A DNA stretch of 12,242 nucleotides from Thermoleophilaceae bacterium. Lineage in GTDB: Bacteria; Actinomycetota; Thermoleophilia; Solirubrobacterales; Thermoleophilaceae. The notes beneath the pieces are model-generated. The model searched no databases. It saw nothing but the letters and a program-made list of their open reading frames with translations, and had not been told where the DNA came from. Both the position numbers and the translations under genes were made by a program. Positions 1-6,996 of the stretch are shown here, one piece after another; within the stretch, counting starts at the first letter, position 1; every line of letters begins with the position of its first letter. The stretch lies in contig JACCXP010000392.1 of the NCBI GenBank assembly GCA_013696905.1, positions 1-12,242 of the forward strand, read 5' to 3'.

Positions 1-712
1 CTCCCCCGGCGATCACCCCGAGCGCCAGGAACACCGGCCACGAGAGCAGCGAAGGGTCGCCGGCGGCGAGGCTGCGGCGGACGTTTTCGGCCGTGCCGGT
101 GAACCCGAGCCCATAGCCCGCGCCGACGACGTCGGCCGCGAGCCAGGCGAGCGCGCTGAGCGCCCCGAGGCCGAGCCCGAGGCCGAGCCCGGCGCGGCTG
201 CGGCGAAGCAGGATCGCGAGCAGGAGCGCCCCGAGCACGGCTGCGACCGGCTCGTACGGGAGCCCGAGCGCCCCGTGCACGGTCTGGCCTGCGGGGCGCG
301 GGGAAGCGCGGTCGAGCGCGCTGAGCGCTTGAAGGCCCGGGCCTCGGATCGCGAGCTCCCCGGCGGCGAAGCCCGCGATCGCGACCGCGGTAGCGATCGA
401 GCCGGCGCCGGCCTTCCACAGGATCCCGGTGATACAGCCGCCTGCGAGCGCCATGCCGACGCCGAACACGAGCCCGCCGACGACCTGCGCGAGCGGGAAG
501 AGCCCGACCGGCGCGAGCGAAACCCCAAGCACCACGAGCACCGGAAGCAGCATCAGCTGGATCGCGACTGCGATCGCGAACGCTCGCAGCACTGTCGGCT
601 CGCGCTCGAACACGGTACGGCGCAGGGCGGCGTTGAAGCAGAGCTTGCCGCGTGTCATCAGCGCCCCAAGGGCCGCGCCGATCACAAGCCCGATCGCGAC
701 GGTGGCGGCCAT
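1..712 (-). CDS. YeeE/YedE-type membrane permease (sulfur-compound transport family), partial
   Basis: The reading frame runs from ATG at 712 to the left window edge without a stop, giving 237 residues; the C-terminus lies outside. GGAGG sits just upstream of the ATG with only 2 nt between, which is tight, but a TGA in the preceding reductase blocks a much earlier start. The protein is almost entirely hydrophobic, with several membrane helices. Two motifs match the YeeE/YedE family: GKLCFN (Cys25) and GGCITG (Cys93), the latter inside a Gly-rich helix. In the characterised thiosulfate transporter of this family (TsuA), conserved cysteines at comparable places line the substrate path. A role in uptake of a reduced sulfur compound is inferred from family only. 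It follows the quinone reductase by 21 nt in the same direction, so they are probably cotranscribed. Family assignment is fairly sure, substrate is not. Confidence 0.8.
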   Translation of the reverse strand, partial: MAATVAIGLVIGAALGALMTRGKLCFNAALRRTVFEREPTVLRAFAIAVAIQLMLLPVLVVLGVSLAPVGLFPLAQVVGGLVFGVGMALAGGCITGILWKAGAGSIATAVAIAGFAAGELAIRGPGLQALSALDRASPRPAGQTVHGALGLPYEPVAAVLGALLLAILLRRSRAGLGLGLGLGALSALAWLAADVVGAGYGLGFTGTAENVRRSLAAGDPSLLSWPVFLALGVIAGG

Positions 713-733
713 CTCCTCCGCTCGGGCCCGCCG

Positions 734-1708
734 TCAGGAGCCGGGCAGCAGCAGCAGCTTGCCGACGGTCGCTCGCGCGGCCAGGTCCTCCTGGGCCCGG
801 CGGGCGTCCTCGAGCGGGTAGCGGCGCTCGACGCGCAGCTCGAGCCTGCCGTCCGCGATCCAGCCGAACACGTCCTCGGCCCGGCGCAGCAGCTCGTCGC
901 GGCGCGCCACGTAATGCCCGAGCGACGGTCGCGTCACGAACAGCGATCCGCCTACGTTCAGGCGGCGGATCTCGAGCGGCGCCGGCGCGCCACTCGCGGC
1001 TCCGTAGGAGACCATGTAGCCGCGCGGCCGCAGCGAGGCGAGGCTCTCGTCGAAGGTCGCCTGCCCGATCCCGTCGTAGACGACCGCGGCGCCGTCCCCG
1101 CCCGTCAGCTCCCGGACGCGCTCGCCGAAGGACTCGTAGCCGAGCACCTCGTCCGCTCCGGCCTCGCGCGCGAGCTCCGCCTTGGGCTCGCTCGACGTCG
1201 TCGCGATCACGCGGCCACCGCGCATCTTCACGATCTGGGTGAGCAGCAGGCCGACGCCGCCCGCGGCGGCGTGCACGACGACATCGTCGCCGGCCTCGAC
1301 GGGGTAGGTGCTTGTAGCCAGGTAGTGCGCCGTCATGCCCTGCAGCAGCGCCGCCGCGGCGAGCTCGCTCGGGATCCCGTCGGGCACGGGCAGCGCCTGC
1401 GCCTCGTCGAGCGCCAGCTGCTCGGCGTAGCTCCCGGGCCCCGCGATCCAGGCAACGCGGTCGCCGACCGAGCGCTCCGTCACGTCGGGGCCGACGGCCG
1501 CCACCGTGCCGGCGCCCTCGACCCCGGCCACGAGCGGCGGCGGCGGCGTCCCGGGATAGTTGCCCTCGCGCTCGTAGATGTCGCGGAAGTTGACGCCGAT
1601 CGCCTCGATGTCGACGAGCAGCTGTCCGGACCCCGGCTCGGGCGCAGCCTCGTCACGCAGCTCGAGCACCTCCGGACCGCCACTGCGCGTCACGACGATC
1701 GCCCGCAT
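734..1708 (-). CDS. NAD(P)H:quinone oxidoreductase-like zinc-free medium-chain dehydrogenase
   Basis: 324 residues, the usual length for the QOR branch of the medium-chain dehydrogenase/reductase superfamily. The N-terminal GroES-like domain (about 1-120) carries the GVNFRDIYERE segment (38-48) and VEGAGTVAAVG (63-73). The Rossmann domain holds the nucleotide motif AAAGGVG (147-153) followed by TSSEPKAELAREAGAD, typical of NADPH-dependent members. There is no cysteine in the whole protein, so neither the catalytic nor the structural zinc site of alcohol dehydrogenases is present. This fits a zinc-independent reductase of quinones or other activated alkenes in the cytoplasm; the true substrate is not visible. 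Its ATG lies 3 nt after the stop of the UspA-like gene and its stop is 21 nt before the YeeE-type permease, so all three look cotranscribed. Confidence 0.92.
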   Translation of the reverse strand: MRAIVVTRSGGPEVLELRDEAAPEPGSGQLLVDIEAIGVNFRDIYEREGNYPGTPPPPLVAGVEGAGTVAAVGPDVTERSVGDRVAWIAGPGSYAEQLALDEAQALPVPDGIPSELAAAALLQGMTAHYLATSTYPVEAGDDVVVHAAAGGVGLLLTQIVKMRGGRVIATTSSEPKAELAREAGADEVLGYESFGERVRELTGGDGAAVVYDGIGQATFDESLASLRPRGYMVSYGAASGAPAPLEIRRLNVGGSLFVTRPSLGHYVARRDELLRRAEDVFGWIADGRLELRVERRYPLEDARRAQEDLAARATVGKLLLLPGS

Positions 1709-1711
1709 CGC

Positions 1712-2167
1712 CTAGAACTCGTCGGCGGGCTCGGCCGGCACGTGCTCCACGGGCAGATCGGTCATGCCCTCGATCCGGTGGGCGAGGTCGATCTTCAGCC
1801 ATTTGCTGAGGTGCTTGGGCGGGGTCGAGACGATGATGTGGTCGAACTCGCCGAAGTTGACGGCGTCAGCGACCGCCGCCACGGCGTCCGCGTCTCCCAC
1901 TCGTCCCTCGACCTCGAGCCCGGCCTCGCGCAGTCGCTCGAGCACCTCCTCGAGCTCGTGCTCGAGCTCGGGCGGGGTCTCGACGTCCGGCATCTCGAGG
2001 TCGGCGACGGCGGCATCGGGCACCGCCTGGACGTGCGGCTTGCCCGGGATGACGATCATGAACGCGACTGGCCCCTGCGCCGCTCGCTCCTTGAGCGCAT
2101 CGAGCAGCCGCTCCGAGGTCCCGGTGTGCTCGGCGAGCACGAGCACGCGGGTCTTCTCAGCAGCCAC
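1712..2167 (-). CDS. UspA-like (universal stress protein fold) small protein
   Basis: 151 residues, starting at GTG; no other start codon is in frame in the 30 nt upstream. The N-terminus (RVLVLAEHTGTSERLLDALKERA) is a beta strand followed by a helix, and the C-terminal part has FDHIIVSTPPKHLSKWLKIDLAHRI followed by TDLPVEHV. This order of strand, Ser/Thr-rich loop, amphipathic helix and a final Pro-Val strand is the pattern of the UspA/HUP fold. The classical G-x2-G-x9-G(S/T) ATP motif is replaced by STPPKHLSKWLK, so nucleotide binding is doubtful. A highly acidic linker (about 56-85) is predicted helical. Members are common in actinobacteria as unnamed proteins. Its role is unknown; a stress-linked regulatory job is inferred from fold alone. 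It is followed after 3 nt by the quinone reductase. Confidence 0.75.
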   Translation of the reverse strand: MAAEKTRVLVLAEHTGTSERLLDALKERAAQGPVAFMIVIPGKPHVQAVPDAAVADLEMPDVETPPELEHELEEVLERLREAGLEVEGRVGDADAVAAVADAVNFGEFDHIIVSTPPKHLSKWLKIDLAHRIEGMTDLPVEHVPAEPADEF

Positions 2168-2198
2168 GCAGACACTCTCGCTCGCCGTCCACGCCCAT

Positions 2199-2204
2199 AA
2201 CGTA
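2199..2204 (-). promoter_or_regulatory. possible -10 box for the UspA-like gene
   Basis: On the minus strand the 63-nt gap between the solute-binding protein stop and the GTG at 2167 contains TACGTT, matching TANNNT. It would start transcription about 25 nt before the GTG. I see no convincing -35 element. Just before it lies a GGCCGGCC palindrome (within 2205-2215). If real, the UspA-reductase-permease genes can be transcribed apart from the cupin and binding protein. Weak evidence. Confidence 0.22.
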
Positions 2205-2230
2205 GTCGGCCGGCCTGCGCGGCTGGCCGA

Positions 2231-3208
2231 TCATCGCGGCGGGCGCCGGATCAGCGCCTCGAGATCCGGCTCCCGCTCGATCAGCCCGTAGCGCAGGCTG
2301 AGCTTCGAGAGCCGCTCGATCGTCGGGATCGTGAGCTCCGAGCGCCAGACCGGCAGCCTGATCCTCTCGGCGACCTCAGGCGCGATCATCGTGTAGGTCG
2401 TCAGGACCCGGCGCGCCTCGTCGGGGTTCTTCTGCGCGTAGTCGAGCGACTTGCTCATCGCCTTCACGAAGCGGTCGATCACGGCGGGGTTCTCGTCGAT
2501 GTACTGGCGCGAAGCGAAGTAGGTCGCCACCGTCAGGTCGGGGGCGGTGTTGACGTAGAACGGGTCGATGGCGCGCGCGTTGCCCGCCTCGCCCTGGCTC
2601 ACGAACGGCTCGATCCCGCACGCGCCGTCAACCCGCTCGGCGTCGAGCGCCGCGTTCATCTCGGGGAAGGGCACCTCGGTGAACTCGAGCTTGTCGACGT
2701 CCACGTCCTGCTGCTCGAGCGACGCCTTGATCGTGACCTCGCAGATGTTCTTGAGCGTGTTGACCGCGATCGTCTTGCCCTCGAGGTCGCGCGGCTCCTT
2801 GATCGGCCCGTCCTCGCGCACCAGCAGCTCCGCCCACGCCTCGGACGCGTCCGCTCCGCCCAGCGAGCCCTGGCTGATCGTCTGCACCGGCAGGCCCTTC
2901 GACGCCGCGATCAAGAGCGAGATCGTGTTCGAGAAGCCGATCTCGAAGTCGCCGTTGAGGACGGCCGGCGTGATCGCGGCGCCGCCTTCGGCGAGCTGGG
3001 GCTCGAGCCTAAGTCTCTGCTCTTCGAAGAAGCCTTGCTCGACCCCCAGGTAGAGGGGGGCGACGTCGGCGATCGGGATCACGCCGACCTTGAGCGTTGC
3101 CGGCCCGTCGCCCCCGCCGCTACCGGCCGTCTCGTCCGAGCCGCAGGCGCTCAGCCCGCCGACCGCCAGCGTCAGGGCGGCGACAGCGGCGAGCGGCGAG
3201 CCCCGGAT
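2231..3208 (-). CDS. ABC transporter solute-binding lipoprotein, NMT1/THI5/SsuA-like, apparent ATC start
   Basis: Periplasm-facing binding protein for a small organic or oxyanion nutrient; this superfamily includes binders of nitrate, sulfonates, taurine and pyrimidine precursors. The fold is shown by LKVGVIPIADVAPLYLGVE (39-57), the GDFEIGFSNTISLLIAASKG region, EGKTIAVNT and DGACGIEPF. The first canonical start in frame is GTG at 3082, but that removes the whole export signal. Reading upstream gives MRGSPLAAVAALTLAVGG then LSAC-G, a textbook lipoprotein signal with lipobox Cys22, if translation begins at ATC 3208. No ATG, GTG or TTG lies in frame between the upstream TGA (near 3290) and 3082. 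A GGGGA stretch 9 nt before the ATC can serve as ribosome site. The ATC lies 4 nt after the cupin stop, so translation is probably coupled. No permease or ATPase gene lies nearby; substrate unknown. Total length is 325 residues, normal for the family. Confidence 0.88.
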   Translation of the reverse strand: MRGSPLAAVAALTLAVGGLSACGSDETAGSGGGDGPATLKVGVIPIADVAPLYLGVEQGFFEEQRLRLEPQLAEGGAAITPAVLNGDFEIGFSNTISLLIAASKGLPVQTISQGSLGGADASEAWAELLVREDGPIKEPRDLEGKTIAVNTLKNICEVTIKASLEQQDVDVDKLEFTEVPFPEMNAALDAERVDGACGIEPFVSQGEAGNARAIDPFYVNTAPDLTVATYFASRQYIDENPAVIDRFVKAMSKSLDYAQKNPDEARRVLTTYTMIAPEVAERIRLPVWRSELTIPTIERLSKLSLRYGLIEREPDLEALIRRPPR

Positions 3209-3212
3209 GCCG

Positions 3213-3611
3213 CTAGGTCCCCGGGTCGGCGGGCCAGAAGTCGGGCAGGAGCTCGCCGTCGCCGTCGTGGTGTGGCCCGAAGGCGATCAGCTCGAGGCCG
3301 TCGGGGCCGCCCTCGAAGGCACGGACGACGTCGGGGGCGACCCGAATCGCGTCGAGCGCTGTGATCTCGCGGATCTCGTCGCCGAGCCTGATGCGGCCGG
3401 AGCCCGAGAGGACCACGTAGACCTCCTCGGCATCTACGTGGCGGTGGCCGAAGCCCTGGCGCCTGCCGGGCTTCAGCCGGTGATAGGACAAGCCGGTCGC
3501 ATCGGCATCGAGCGCGCCGCGGGCGAAGCGGGCCTCCTGGATCTCGTCGAAGCCGAACTTGGGCGCGGAGTCCTCGACGCCGCGCAGGTTCTCGATCGTG
3601 AAGTCGCTCAT
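3213..3611 (-). CDS. single-domain cupin protein
   Basis: 132 residues from ATG 3611. An in-frame GTG at 3638 would add an unconvincing MRPPCSVAS extension and overlap the promoter region, so I chose 3611. The cupin signature is clear: GFGHRHVDAEEVYVVLSGSGRI (53-74), with His56, His58 and Glu62/63 as likely metal ligands, and a second motif with ALDAIRVAPDVVRAFEGG followed by LIAFGPHHDG. This is a small cytoplasmic metal-binding beta-barrel of the type that senses or modifies small molecules; no substrate can be named. No Shine-Dalgarno sequence precedes the ATG, but a TAGCGT box lies 7 nt before it, suggesting a leaderless mRNA. It heads the minus-strand operon and ends 4 nt before the apparent start of the binding protein. 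Confidence 0.88.
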   Translation of the reverse strand: MSDFTIENLRGVEDSAPKFGFDEIQEARFARGALDADATGLSYHRLKPGRRQGFGHRHVDAEEVYVVLSGSGRIRLGDEIREITALDAIRVAPDVVRAFEGGPDGLELIAFGPHHDGDGELLPDFWPADPGT

Positions 3612-3618
3612 GGACGCG

Positions 3619-3624
3619 ACGCTA
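3619..3624 (-). promoter_or_regulatory. -10-like TAGCGT box of the cupin operon (leaderless)
   Basis: The minus strand reads TAGCGT, then 7 nt, then the cupin ATG. TANNNT at this distance is the usual layout of leaderless promoters in actinobacteria. No clear -35 is visible. The divergent methyltransferase has the same hexamer at nearly the same distance. Confidence 0.55.
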
Positions 3625-3648
3625 CACGGCGGCCGCACCCGACGCGGG

Positions 3649-3654
3649 TAGCGT
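3649..3654 (+). promoter_or_regulatory. -10-like TAGCGT box of the methyltransferase gene (leaderless)
   Basis: TAGCGT is followed by 6 nt and then ATG 3661. There is no purine-rich ribosome site, as expected for a leaderless mRNA. Together with the box at 3619-3624 it makes a compact back-to-back promoter pair in a 49-nt gap. Confidence 0.55.
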
Positions 3655-3660
3655 TGTTCG

Positions 3661-4410
3661 ATGGCCGACTACGACAGCATCGGCCGCACGTACACGGCGA
3701 CGCGAGCCACCGACCCGCGCATCGCCGCGGCGATCGAGCACGCTCTCGGCTCGGCCCGCTCGGTGCTCAACGTCGGCGCCGGCAGCGGCTCGTACGAGCC
3801 CTCGACGCGTCAGGTGCTGGCCGTCGAGCCGTCTGTGGTGATGATCGCCCAGCGGCCGCGAGCGGCGGCGCCGGCGGTACGCGCACAGGCGGAGGCGCTG
3901 CCGTTCGCCGACGGCGAGTTCGACGCCGCGATGGCGGTGCTGAGCGACCATCACTGGCGCGACCAGGGTGGCGGGCTGGCGGAGCTTCGTCGGGTCGCGC
4001 GGCACAGGGTCGTCGTCTTCACGTGGGACCGCACGACGGTCGCGGACCTGTGGCTCGTCGACTACCTGCCGGGCTTTCGCCGCCTCGCCACCGGCGGCAT
4101 GGACGTCGCCGAGGTCGCCGAGCGCCTCGGCGGAGCGACGGTCGAGCCGGTCCCGATCCCGCACGACTGCAAGGACGGCTTCCTGCACGCGTTTTGGCGC
4201 AGGCCCGAGGCCTACCTCGACCCGCGCGTGCGCGCCGGCATCTCCGTCTTCGCCCGCCTCGACCCAGGTGCCGTCGCCGAGGCGATGGAGCGACTGCGAG
4301 CCGACCTCGCGAGCGGCGCCTGGGCGCGGCGCAACGCGGCGATCCTCACGCGCGAGCAGCTCGACGTCGGCTACCGGCTGATCTGCGCCGAGCTCGAGCC
4401 GGCGAGTTAG
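3661..4410 (+). CDS. class I SAM-dependent methyltransferase
   Basis: 249 residues. Motif [14 protein letters not shown] (35-47), forms the SAM-binding loop, followed by LAVEPS (53-58) whose Glu56 is the expected ribose-hydroxyl ligand. Motif II-like [19 protein letters not shown] (about 77-95) and the [17 protein letters not shown] strand (post-motif) complete the Methyltransf_11-like Rossmann core. The C-terminal half (about 120-249) is a helical cap with Trp, Phe and acidic residues that probably defines the acceptor. It methylates a small molecule or cofactor in the cytoplasm; the acceptor cannot be told. The start is fixed by the leaderless -10 box. It is a single-gene unit, divergent from the cupin and convergent with the aldo/keto reductase, whose stop codon it overlaps by 4 nt. 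Confidence 0.9.
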   Translation: MADYDSIGRTYTATRATDPRIAAAIEHALGSARSVLNVGAGSGSYEPSTRQVLAVEPSVVMIAQRPRAAAPAVRAQAEALPFADGEFDAAMAVLSDHHWRDQGGGLAELRRVARHRVVVFTWDRTTVADLWLVDYLPGFRRLATGGMDVAEVAERLGGATVEPVPIPHDCKDGFLHAFWRRPEAYLDPRVRAGISVFARLDPGAVAEAMERLRADLASGAWARRNAAILTREQLDVGYRLICAELEPAS

Positions 4411-5255
4411 AGGATCTCGAGCGGCCGCGGCCCGCTCGGCGGCGGAAAGGCGGCGTCGAGCTCCGCCAGGTCCTCGGCGGTCAGCCTCAGCTCGAGCGCC
4501 GCCCGGTTCTCGCGCACGTGCTCGACGGTGCTCGCCTTTGGGATCGCGCAGACGCCCTGCTGGCGCAGCAGCCAAGCCAGCGCGACCTGGGCCGGCGTCG
4601 CCTCGTGACGTGACGCCACGCCCTCGAGTCCGGGATCGCCGAGCATCCTCCCCTGCTCGATCGGCGAGTAGGCCATCACGGCCACGCCGCGCTCGCGACA
4701 CCAGGGCAGCAGGTCGTGCTCGATCCCGCGCCGCGTGAGGTTGAACAGCACCTGATCGGTCGCGACGGCGCCGCCGCCCGGCAGCCGGACGAGCTCCTCG
4801 AGGTCCGAGCTGTCGAGGTTGCTGACGCCCCAGTGGCGGATCTTGCCGTCGCCTGCGAGCGCCGCAAAGGCGTCGAGCGTCTCCGCGAGCGGCGTACCCC
4901 CGCGCCAGTGCAGCAGGTAGAGGTCGAGCCGATCGGTGGCGAGGCGGCGCAGGCTGCGCTCGCAGGCCGCGATCGTGCCGTCGCGTGTCGCGTTGCTCGG
5001 CAGCACCTTGCCGACGAGGAAGACTTCGTCGCGCGATCCGGCGATCGCCTCGCCCGTGAGCTCCTCGGCGGCTCCGGCGGCGTACATCTCGGCCGTGTCG
5101 ATCAGCGTCATGCCGAGCTCGATGCCGGCGCGCAGCGTCGCGACCTCGTCCGCGCGCGGTCGAGCCCCTTCGGCCATTCCCCAGGTGCCCTGTCCGAGCA
5201 CGGGGATCGCCTCGCCCGAGGGCAGCTGGATCGTGGGCATGGTGGCGCTTGGCAT
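4407..5255 (-). CDS. aldo/keto reductase
   Basis: 282 residues, usual length for bacterial AKR enzymes, which reduce carbonyls with NADPH in the cytoplasm. The TIM-barrel opening VLGQGTWGM and the catalytic tetrad are present: Asp53 and Tyr58 in LIDTAEMY, Lys83 in LVGKVLPS and His116 in [20 protein letters not shown] and the cofactor-end segment [22 protein letters not shown] are also intact, so the enzyme should be active. The start at ATG 5255 is supported by AAGGAG with 5 nt spacing (5261-5266). A later ATG at 5240 has no better site. The gene stands alone, back to back with the propeller gene across a 73-nt gap to the small ORF, and converges on the methyltransferase. Substrate unknown. 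Confidence 0.93.
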   Translation of the reverse strand: MPSATMPTIQLPSGEAIPVLGQGTWGMAEGARPRADEVATLRAGIELGMTLIDTAEMYAAGAAEELTGEAIAGSRDEVFLVGKVLPSNATRDGTIAACERSLRRLATDRLDLYLLHWRGGTPLAETLDAFAALAGDGKIRHWGVSNLDSSDLEELVRLPGGGAVATDQVLFNLTRRGIEHDLLPWCRERGVAVMAYSPIEQGRMLGDPGLEGVASRHEATPAQVALAWLLRQQGVCAIPKASTVEHVRENRAALELRLTAEDLAELDAAFPPPSGPRPLEIL

Positions 5256-5292
5256 GAGAGCTCCTTCGACGACCTTGACAGGCCGGCTGCAT

Positions 5293-5298
5293 TAGCGT
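5293..5298 (+). promoter_or_regulatory. -10-like TAGCGT box before the propeller unit
   Basis: Third copy of the hexamer seen before the cupin and the methyltransferase. It lies 30 nt before the small ORF at 5329, so this mRNA would have a leader. A perfect TTGACA is found at 5275-5280, but the 12-nt spacing is too short for a standard -35/-10 pair, so the pairing is uncertain. The region is shared with the divergent aldo/keto reductase. Confidence 0.42.
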
Positions 5299-5328
5299 GC
5301 GCCCAACCCGCCGAGCGAGGAGGACCCC

Positions 5329-5403
5329 ATGATCCCGCCGCAGCCGTCTCGTCATGACGACCGACGCGACTACCGCACTGGCCGCCGAAAGACCGCTCGG
5401 TGA
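5329..5403 (+). CDS. 24-codon upstream ORF overlapping the propeller gene start
   Basis: ATG 5329 is preceded by a strong ribosome site, GAGGAGG, at ideal distance. The frame codes MIPPQPSRHDDRRDYR and then a basic tail, ending at TGA 5401-5403. It overlaps the first 50 nt of the propeller gene in another frame. It may be a leader peptide that couples translation to the downstream ATG, or a sign that a single-base indel has separated the true start from the propeller frame. The peptide matches no family I know. The ribosome site is certain; the coding status is not. Confidence 0.35.
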   Translation: MIPPQPSRHDDRRDYRTGRRKTAR

Positions 5404-6478
5404 GCTCGAGCTCGTCGCACGGTTCGACGGCGCGATGCTGACGGGCGTGACCGTCTCGCACCAGGGGCGCGTGTTCGTCAACTTCCCGAAGTGGGGCGAC
5501 GACGTGAAGTTCACGGTGGCGGAGGTCAGGGACGGCCGCCATTCGGCCTACCCCGACCAGGCCACTAACGACACCGACCCCGACGACCTCGCCGGCACGC
5601 TCATGTCGGTCCAGAGCGTCGTCGTGGATCCAGCCGACCGCCTGTGGATCCTCGACACGGGGAGGCCGCTGTTCGAGCCCACCGAGTACGGCGGGCCGAA
5701 GCTCGTCTGCGTCGATCTCGAGACCGACCAGGTCACACGGACGATTCTCTTCCCGCAGGACGTCGCCCTGCGCACGAGCTACCTCAACGACGTGCGCTTC
5801 GACCTGCGTCGCGGCGACGAGGGCATGGCCTTCATCACCGACTCGTCCGACCAGGGCCCCAACGGGATCGTCGTCGTGGACCTGGCCTCCGGCGAGAGTT
5901 GGCGGCGGCTGCACGACCACTCTTCGACGAAGTGCCAGGGCCCCGCGACATTCGTCCCGGTCGTCGAGGGGCGTCCGCTGATGGAGGCCGAGTACGGCCA
6001 GGCGAACCCGTTGGTCATGATGGGCTGCGACGGCATCGCGATCGGCGCCGATGGCGAGCGCCTGTTCTACTGCGCGCTCGCCAGCAGGCGCCTCTACAGC
6101 GTGGCCACGGACGCCCTCGCGGACCGCTCGCTCGACGACGAAGCGGTGGAGGCGACGCTGCTGGCGGAGGGCGATAAGGGCGGCGCCGGCGACGGCCTCG
6201 AGTCCGACGCCGAGGGATACGTCTACGCCACCAACTACGAGCACAACGCCGTCCTGCGGCGGGCGCGAGGTGGTGCGTGGGAGACGGTCGTGCACGACCC
6301 GCGGCTGCTGTGGCCGGACACGCTGTCGCTTGCGACCGACGGCTACCTCTACGTCACCGCGAACCAGCTCCACCGCCAGGCGGACTACCAGCAGGGCCAG
6401 GACCTGCGCCGCAAGCCATACGCGCTGTTCCGGATCCGAATCGACGCCGAGCCAGTCCTGCTCGGACGGAGGCACTGA
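5354..6478 (+). CDS. Yellow / major royal jelly protein-like (SMP-30-type) beta-propeller
   Basis: 374 residues. Diagnostic segments of the MRJP/Yellow family are in the expected order: GVTVSHQGRVFVNFPKWGDD (31-50), LWILDTG (98-104), KLVCVDLET (116-124), SYLNDVRFD (142-150), MAFITDSS (158-165), GIVVVDLASG (171-180), DGIAIGADGERLFYCAL (226-242) and LATDGYLYVTANQLHR (326-341). The family folds as a six-bladed propeller; insect members bind amines or have dopachrome-conversion roles, while bacterial members are largely uncharacterised and resemble SMP-30/gluconolactonases. I see no signal peptide, so it looks cytoplasmic. ATG 5354 is the first start in frame after TGA 5330-5332 but has no ribosome site of its own; the strong one serves the overlapping small ORF. 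It ends in a TGATG junction with the next gene. Family is confident, reaction unknown. Confidence 0.85.
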   Translation: MTTDATTALAAERPLGELELVARFDGAMLTGVTVSHQGRVFVNFPKWGDDVKFTVAEVRDGRHSAYPDQATNDTDPDDLAGTLMSVQSVVVDPADRLWILDTGRPLFEPTEYGGPKLVCVDLETDQVTRTILFPQDVALRTSYLNDVRFDLRRGDEGMAFITDSSDQGPNGIVVVDLASGESWRRLHDHSSTKCQGPATFVPVVEGRPLMEAEYGQANPLVMMGCDGIAIGADGERLFYCALASRRLYSVATDALADRSLDDEAVEATLLAEGDKGGAGDGLESDAEGYVYATNYEHNAVLRRARGGAWETVVHDPRLLWPDTLSLATDGYLYVTANQLHRQADYQQGQDLRRKPYALFRIRIDAEPVLLGRRH

Positions 6479-6984
6479 TGGCAGACAACGAGCGGGCGAT
6501 CCCTCCGGAGCAAGGGGCGGGCGCCTGGCTCGTGGCGGAGGGAAGCCCGAGCCCGCAAGAGGACCCCGATCCCTACCGCGCGGAGGGGGTCGAGAACCTC
6601 ACCTACAACAATCCGTACGCGAGTGAGGTCGAGCGCGTCTGGTTCGACGACAAGATCGTCTACGCGCTCGACTGCGGTGAGGTCGAGCTCGACTTCGACG
6701 AGCAGCGTGTCGCGCGCGGCAACGCGGTCGCTCAGGAGTACCAGGTGGTCTACGCGGTCGAGCTCGACGAGCAGGGCAAGCTCAAGGACGGCGAGGAGCC
6801 CGAGTATGTCGAGGGCCAGTACAACATCTACGACTCCGTGCCGGGGACGGACAACTATTCACCGCTGTGGCAGTTCAACTACGTGGTCGTCCCACGGGAC
6901 TACGAGCCGAACACCCTGCGCTCGGAGCGAGCGTGCCTCGCGGCGGGCTACCCGATCCAGAAGAGCACGGTCGCGGAGAACTGA
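6478..6984 (+). CDS. uncharacterised 168-aa protein coupled to the propeller
   Basis: Starts at the ATG of the TGATG junction with the propeller gene, with GGAGG 5 nt upstream (6468-6472), so translation is tightly coupled. Earlier in-frame starts would lie inside the propeller gene and were discarded. The protein is acidic, without signal peptide or membrane helix. A Pro-rich N-terminus (about 1-35) is followed by a beta-rich domain with LTYNNPYASEVERVWFDDKIVYALDC, QEYQVVYAVELDEQGKL and NIYDSVPGTDNYSPLWQFNY, then a C-terminal LRSERACLAAGYPI. The PGTDNYSPLWQFN type of motif occurs in a group of uncharacterised proteins (I recall DUF7482-like domains, not verified). Function unknown. Its junction with the propeller suggests the two proteins act together, perhaps as a complex. 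Confidence 0.85.
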   Translation: MADNERAIPPEQGAGAWLVAEGSPSPQEDPDPYRAEGVENLTYNNPYASEVERVWFDDKIVYALDCGEVELDFDEQRVARGNAVAQEYQVVYAVELDEQGKLKDGEEPEYVEGQYNIYDSVPGTDNYSPLWQFNYVVVPRDYEPNTLRSERACLAAGYPIQKSTVAEN

Positions 6985-6996
6985 CCGGTGCTGTGA

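Noticed and set aside
1930..1980. Dense CTCGAG-like repeats
   Set aside because: They reflect Glu/Leu-rich helices coded by GAG and CTC codons in the UspA-like gene, not a regulatory repeat.
275..2200. A 641-codon open frame on the plus strand
   Set aside because: It is antisense to the permease, reductase and UspA-like genes, is rich in Arg, His, Asp and Ala without any domain, and arises from the GC-skewed codon positions of those genes.
5275..5280. Perfect TTGACA as a -35 box for the propeller unit
   Set aside because: It lies only 12 nt from the TAGCGT -10-like box, and no -10-like hexamer stands at 16-18 nt, so I did not annotate it as a separate promoter element.
3622..5514. A 630-codon minus-strand frame spanning several genes
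   Set aside because: It crosses the cupin/methyltransferase promoter gap and is Arg/Ala-rich nonsense where the aldo/keto reductase and methyltransferase frames are clearly coding.
5108..6475. A 455-codon minus-strand frame opposite the propeller gene
   Set aside because: The plus-strand MRJP-like protein explains the region. The antisense frame has no recognisable domain, and its C-terminal part is an out-of-frame reading of the aldo/keto reductase.
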